DNA of 8,987 nucleotides, from the NCBI GenBank assembly GCA_022564455.1, contig JADFLK010000063.1:1-8987 (forward strand). The letters are read 5' to 3'. How positions within the stretch are numbered: position 1 is the stretch's first letter; each line of letters starts with the position of its first letter. This stretch comes from Bacteroidota bacterium (GTDB taxonomy: Bacteria > Bacteroidota > Rhodothermia > Rhodothermales > Rubricoccaceae). Below the pieces are notes generated by a model. The model made no database searches. It was not told the origin of the DNA and worked only from the letters and a program-made list of their open reading frames with translations. A program made the translations under genes and the position numbers. This document shows, in pieces, positions 6,780 through 8,987 of the stretch.

Positions 6780-7427
6780 CTACGCCGTAGGCTCATCCAG
6801 CGTGGTCGTTTCCTCCGGAGCAGCGGCCTCTTCTTGTTCAGGCGACTCGTCCTGTTCAGTCGTTTCTTCCTGTTCTGCCGACTCCTCCTGCGCAGTCGCC
6901 TCTTCTTGTTCAGCCGGTTCAGCCGACTCGTCCTGCGAAGTCGTTTCTTCTTCCGCAACACGAGTTGCAACCGGGGCACGGGCCATGTCCGGCTCGACGG
7001 TAATCTTGATCTCAGCCGTGTGCTCCGGATGGAGCTTGACCTTCGCCGGGTACACACCCGTAAGGCGAATCTCTTCATCCAACGAAATCTTGCGGCGGTC
7101 TACATCAAAACCCTTGGCGGCCAGCACGTCGGCCACTTGCTGGGTGGTAACGGTGCCGAAGAGCCGGTTTTCCTCGCCCACCGGCATCTTGATGACGAGT
7201 TCGAGTGTCGAGAGGCGATCTGCGAGGGCCGCAGCGTCGTTGCGTTTCTGCTCCAGCTTGTGCGCGCGCTGCCGCGTTTCTTCGGCGTAGCGAAGGGTAT
7301 TGCTCTTGTTGGCAACAACGGCGAGGCCGCGCGGAATCAGGAAATTGCGCCCGTACCCGGCCTTCACGTTCACCAACTCTCCGGCAAGGCCGAGGTTCGT
7401 GAGGTCTTCCTTCAGGATGACTTTCAT
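6780..7427 (-). CDS. rplI: 50S ribosomal protein bL9 with long acidic C-terminal extension
   Basis: Ribosomal protein bL9 of the large subunit, which binds 23S rRNA near the base of the L1 stalk. The ATG at 7427 gives the canonical start MKVILKEDL, with GELVNVKAGYGRNFLIPRGLA (17-37) forming the N-terminal rRNA-binding domain. A long connecting helix (about 40-75) and the C-terminal domain (KMPVGEENRLFGTVTTQQVADVL, then ISLDEEIRLTGVYPAKVKLH) end near residue 147. The usual family length is about 150; this protein has 215 residues because of a Glu/Gln/Ser/Thr/Ala tail (about 148-215) containing three 12-15-residue repeats. No Shine-Dalgarno is visible; the start is preceded by an A/C-rich leader. 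It is third in the rpsF-rpsR-rplI operon, 99 bp after rpsR. Confidence 0.97.
   Translation of the reverse strand: MKVILKEDLTNLGLAGELVNVKAGYGRNFLIPRGLAVVANKSNTLRYAEETRQRAHKLEQKRNDAAALADRLSTLELVIKMPVGEENRLFGTVTTQQVADVLAAKGFDVDRRKISLDEEIRLTGVYPAKVKLHPEHTAEIKITVEPDMARAPVATRVAEEETTSQDESAEPAEQEEATAQEESAEQEETTEQDESPEQEEAAAPEETTTLDEPTA
6819..6935 (-). repeat. in-frame tandem repeat coding the bL9 acidic tail
   Basis: Three imperfect units of 36 bp, one expanded to 45 bp, encode QDESAEPAEQEEATA (165-179), QEESAEQEETTE (180-191) and QDESPEQEEAAA (192-203). The consensus is Q-[DE]-E-S-x-E-Q-E-E-[AT]-[AT]-[AE]. The first unit carries a three-residue PAE insertion, suggesting expansion and contraction by replication slippage. 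Confidence 0.75.
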
Positions 7428-7526
7428 AAGATTGTTGTTTGTGCTTCTTCCTTCGATCTTGGCAAGGCCATCTCTGTGTTGCGGGGGCGTGAAGCCTGAC
7501 ATCCCCAAAGCACAAAGCGCCAAGTA

Positions 7527-7892
7527 CTACTTAACGTTGTCGGCAACGAAGGGCAGCAGCGCTACGTGACGCGCCCGCTTGATGGCCGTAGTCAGTTGAC
7601 GCTGGAACTTGGCCGAGACGCCGGTGAGGCGGCGCGGAAGAATCTTGCCCTGGTCGCTGAGGTACCGCTTGAGCGTCTCGGTGTCCTTATAGTCGATGAA
7701 CTCGATACCGGCCTCCTTGAACGGGCACTTGGGCTTTTGGTAACGGGCGCCCGGCGCCGCGGTGCGGGCGATGGGCTCGGCGGTTGTAGCAGGCTGTGCC
7801 TGGCCTGTCTGAGCCGGCGTAGTAGACTGGGGTTGGGCTGCCGTTGGTGCAGCCTCGGGCTTGGATGGTGTCGTCTGGGTTTGTTCACTCAT
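7527..7892 (-). CDS. rpsR: 30S ribosomal protein bS18 with N-terminal low-complexity extension
   Basis: Ribosomal protein bS18 of the small-subunit platform, which forms a heterodimer with bS6 on 16S rRNA. The conserved core runs from about residue 52: [36 protein letters not shown], then [27 protein letters not shown]. At 121 residues it is longer than the usual 75-90, because the first 50 residues are a Gln/Thr/Pro/Ala-rich stretch with no predicted fold. The ATG at 7892 was kept because it is the only Met upstream of the core, but a later non-ATG start cannot be excluded. A single Cys (C56) remains in the CPF motif. It lies 44 bp after rpsF and 99 bp before rplI, clearly one operon. No Shine-Dalgarno is present. 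Confidence 0.95.
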   Translation of the reverse strand: MSEQTQTTPSKPEAAPTAAQPQSTTPAQTGQAQPATTAEPIARTAAPGARYQKPKCPFKEAGIEFIDYKDTETLKRYLSDQGKILPRRLTGVSAKFQRQLTTAIKRARHVALLPFVADNVK

Positions 7893-7936
7893 GATGGTTT
7901 CGGATCGTCAGAGTCAGAAAAAGCAGGAGCGAGGTC

Positions 7937-8335
7937 TCAAGCCTCGGCAGCCTCAGTTTTGGCCTCTTCGGGCTGCGCGGCGCTCTCGGCTTTCTTAGCC
8001 TGGTAGTAACGCTCCATCTTGGCATCGAATCGCAATACCATGTGGCGTATGATGTCGTCATTGATGCGCATCACACGGTCGAACTTGGCAACGAAATCAC
8101 CGTCGTCGTGCGTGAAGTAGACATTGACGTAGAAGCCGTTGCGCTTCTTCTGAATCGGGTAGGCCAACCGCTGGCTCCCCATCTCGACGACCTCCCTGAT
8201 GTCGCCGCCGTTCTCGGTGATAAACTTGAGGACGCGGGCGGCGATATCCTGCGTCTGCTCGTCGTTCAGTACGGGGTTGATGATGTACATCAACTCGTAC
8301 ATGGCTGGTTGCTCAGCCGCTGACTGTTTTGCCAT
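7937..8335 (-). CDS. rpsF: 30S ribosomal protein bS6
   Basis: Ribosomal protein bS6 of the small-subunit platform and partner of bS18. The 132-residue product shows the family core: MYELMYIINPVLNDEQ (12-27), GGDIREVVEMGSQRLAYPIQKKRNGFYVNVYF (43-74) and KFDRVMRINDDIIRHMVLR (84-102). An 11-residue segment, MAKQSAAEQPA, precedes the usual MYE start, and an Ala/Glu/Lys tail (about 114-132) follows the core. The ATG at 8335 was chosen over the open frame upstream because it has a GGAGGG ribosome-binding site 8 nt before it and yields the expected protein. It is the first gene of rpsF-rpsR-rplI; its leader carries two adjacent stem-loops that could serve autoregulation. Confidence 0.97.
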   Translation of the reverse strand: MAKQSAAEQPAMYELMYIINPVLNDEQTQDIAARVLKFITENGGDIREVVEMGSQRLAYPIQKKRNGFYVNVYFTHDDGDFVAKFDRVMRINDDIIRHMVLRFDAKMERYYQAKKAESAAQPEEAKTEAAEA

Positions 8336-8343
8336 GGTGTGTT

Positions 8344-8349
8344 CCCTCC
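8344..8349 (-). promoter_or_regulatory. Shine-Dalgarno sequence of rpsF
   Basis: GGAGGG lies 8 nt upstream of the rpsF ATG and fits the 16S anti-Shine-Dalgarno CCUCC. It is notable because none of the other eight starts inspected (dxs, the 170-residue protein, the L,D-transpeptidase, arsC, CAP, the DsbD-like protein, rplI and rpsR) shows a comparable site at normal spacing. Confidence 0.75.
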
Positions 8350-8352
8350 GGA

Positions 8353-8403
8353 ATACGTGGTTTGTACGTATGCCCGCCTTCAGAACGACGTTCAGAGACG
8401 GGC
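8353..8403 (-). promoter_or_regulatory. two abutting stem-loops in the rpsF leader, candidate ribosomal-protein autoregulatory element
   Basis: In mRNA order, the first hairpin (8403-8372) pairs GCCCG with CGGGC at the base. It continues through U-G, C-G and U-A pairs, one C-A mismatch, a U-G pair and a bulged U, and closes with GAAC/GTTC on a GTC loop. The second (8371-8353) pairs ATACGT with ACGTAT around ACAAACC. They touch without spacer and end 3 nt before the GGAGGG ribosome-binding site. bS6:bS18 is known to bind a structured leader of its own mRNA in several bacteria. I cannot confirm that this one carries that motif's conserved bulge. Confidence 0.45.
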
Positions 8404-8492
8404 AGGGTGTAGCCTCATAAGATACGATTCGACAGCCAACGGACGGAAGCAGCACGCAAGTGAATAGTTCGGAAAGGCGACCGTGGAAGAAT

Positions 8493-8690
8493 GAATGCTG
8501 AATGCTGAAGATGTTGGAAGACGGAGGACAGAAGACGAGTTTCTGAAATCGGATGTGGGATTTCGGATGTCGGAGATTCGGAAAGAGAAAGGGTGACAGA
8601 GGGCCAAAGATGAATTGGGGATTGGGGGTGGGATATCGGATATCGGATGCGGGATATCGGAGAATAGGGAACTCTTTGACTTCACCCTTT
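8493..8690. repeat. intergenic block of short degenerate repeats between prfA and rpsF
   Basis: The 353-bp gap between rpsF and prfA holds no credible gene. About 200 bp of it is built from short words repeated two or three times: GAATGCT (8493-8499, 8500-8506), TCGGATGT (8549-8556, 8563-8570), ATTGGGG (8614-8620, 8621-8627), GGATATCGG (8631-8639, 8638-8646, 8652-8660) and CCCTT (8685-8689, 8692-8696). The plus strand is strongly purine-rich. The last element runs into the prfA stop codon. The open minus-strand frame across it gives a low-complexity Ser/Pro/Ile/Phe peptide and looks spurious. Confidence 0.7.
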
Positions 8691-8987
8691 ACCCTTCTCG
8701 CGACGCCATTCTCTCGGCGTTATCGGCCAGGCGGAGGGCCGTGAGGATGGGCTCCAGTTCACCCGCAAGCACGTTCTGGAGCGGATAGTTCTTGTCGGCG
8801 CCCTCCAGTCGGTGATCCGTAACCCGCCCCTGGGGCCAGTTGTAGGTGCGGATTTTCGCGGAGCGGTCACCGGAGCCCACCATCGCACGGCGGGCGTCGG
8901 CGCGTTCAGCGTGGAGGCGGTCGCGCTCCATCTGGTAGAGCCGCGCCCGGAGCACACGGAGCGCCTTGTCCTTGTTCTTGTGCTGGC
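8689..8987 (-). CDS. prfA: peptide chain release factor 1, C-terminal part (5' end beyond the window)
   Basis: Release factor 1 recognises UAA and UAG at the ribosomal A site and triggers peptide release. Only about the last 99 residues are here. The frame is open to the window edge, so no start lies in the window. The visible part begins [16 protein letters not shown] and contains [20 protein letters not shown] followed by DHRLEG, the class-I release-factor domain-4 signature. The IRTYN and VTDHR wording is typical of RF1 rather than RF2. The common form is TYNFPQGR; here it is TYNWPQGR. The catalytic GGQ loop lies upstream of the window. The stop codon TAA falls inside a repeated GGGTAAAGGGTGAAG-like sequence that continues into the intergenic repeat block. 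The gene reads in the same direction as rpsF, 353 bp upstream of it. Confidence 0.96.
   Translation of the reverse strand, partial: QHKNKDKALRVLRARLYQMERDRLHAERADARRAMVGSGDRSAKIRTYNWPQGRVTDHRLEGADKNYPLQNVLAGELEPILTALRLADNAERMASREG

Noticed and set aside
6528..7499. Plus-strand open frame of 323 codons opposite rplI
   Set aside because: It is the mirror of the bL9 gene and its acidic repeat (giving Arg/Phe/Leu/Ser runs); rplI is certain on the other strand.
8419..8448. Possible rpsF promoter with TATCTT as -10 on the minus strand
   Set aside because: No acceptable -35 box at 16-18 bp and only a partial match to the Bacteroidota -7 element; too weak to list.
8392..8685. Minus-strand frame giving a Ser/Pro/Ile/Phe-rich 97-residue peptide
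   Set aside because: It is a translation of the intergenic short repeats; composition is low-complexity and no ribosome-binding site or family match is seen.

Overview
The window looks like ordinary chromosomal DNA from a fairly GC-rich bacterium, most likely Bacteroidota or the related Rhodothermota (Rhodothermus/Salinibacter-like). Three signs support this: the gene order rpsF-rpsR-rplI; a 170-residue protein of a type I recognise from Bacteroidota, where it is often misnamed 'ABC transporter ATPase'; and start codons that almost all lack a Shine-Dalgarno sequence. The assignment rests on recognition by eye, not on a search.

The left half reads on the plus strand. It opens with the C-terminal part of an NAD-dependent epimerase/dehydratase (its Rossmann N-terminus is cut off). 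Next come dxs (1-deoxy-D-xylulose-5-phosphate synthase, first step of the MEP isoprenoid pathway) and the 170-residue conserved protein, which may have its own promoter. A non-coding stretch of about 390 bp with several inverted repeats follows, then a secreted L,D-transpeptidase (YkuD) acting on peptidoglycan. That gene converges, with only 13 bp between stop codons, on the minus-strand genes.

The right half reads on the minus strand. In transcription order it holds the 3' end of prfA (release factor 1), a repeat-rich intergenic stretch, the rpsF-rpsR-rplI ribosomal operon (bS6, bS18, bL9), a periplasmic DsbD-N-terminal-like domain protein, a CAP-domain lipoprotein and an arsenate-reductase/low-molecular-weight phosphatase-type ArsC. 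The last two are probably co-transcribed.

I see no mobile element, CRISPR array, tRNA, rRNA or clear novel system. The points most worth a second look are in the ribosomal operon. rpsF is the only gene with a good Shine-Dalgarno sequence, and it sits just downstream of two abutting stem-loops, consistent with autoregulation. All three ribosomal proteins carry low-complexity extensions, the largest being an acidic tail of about 68 residues on bL9 built from a 12-residue repeat. The intergenic DNA between prfA and rpsF is made of short, locally repeated words.
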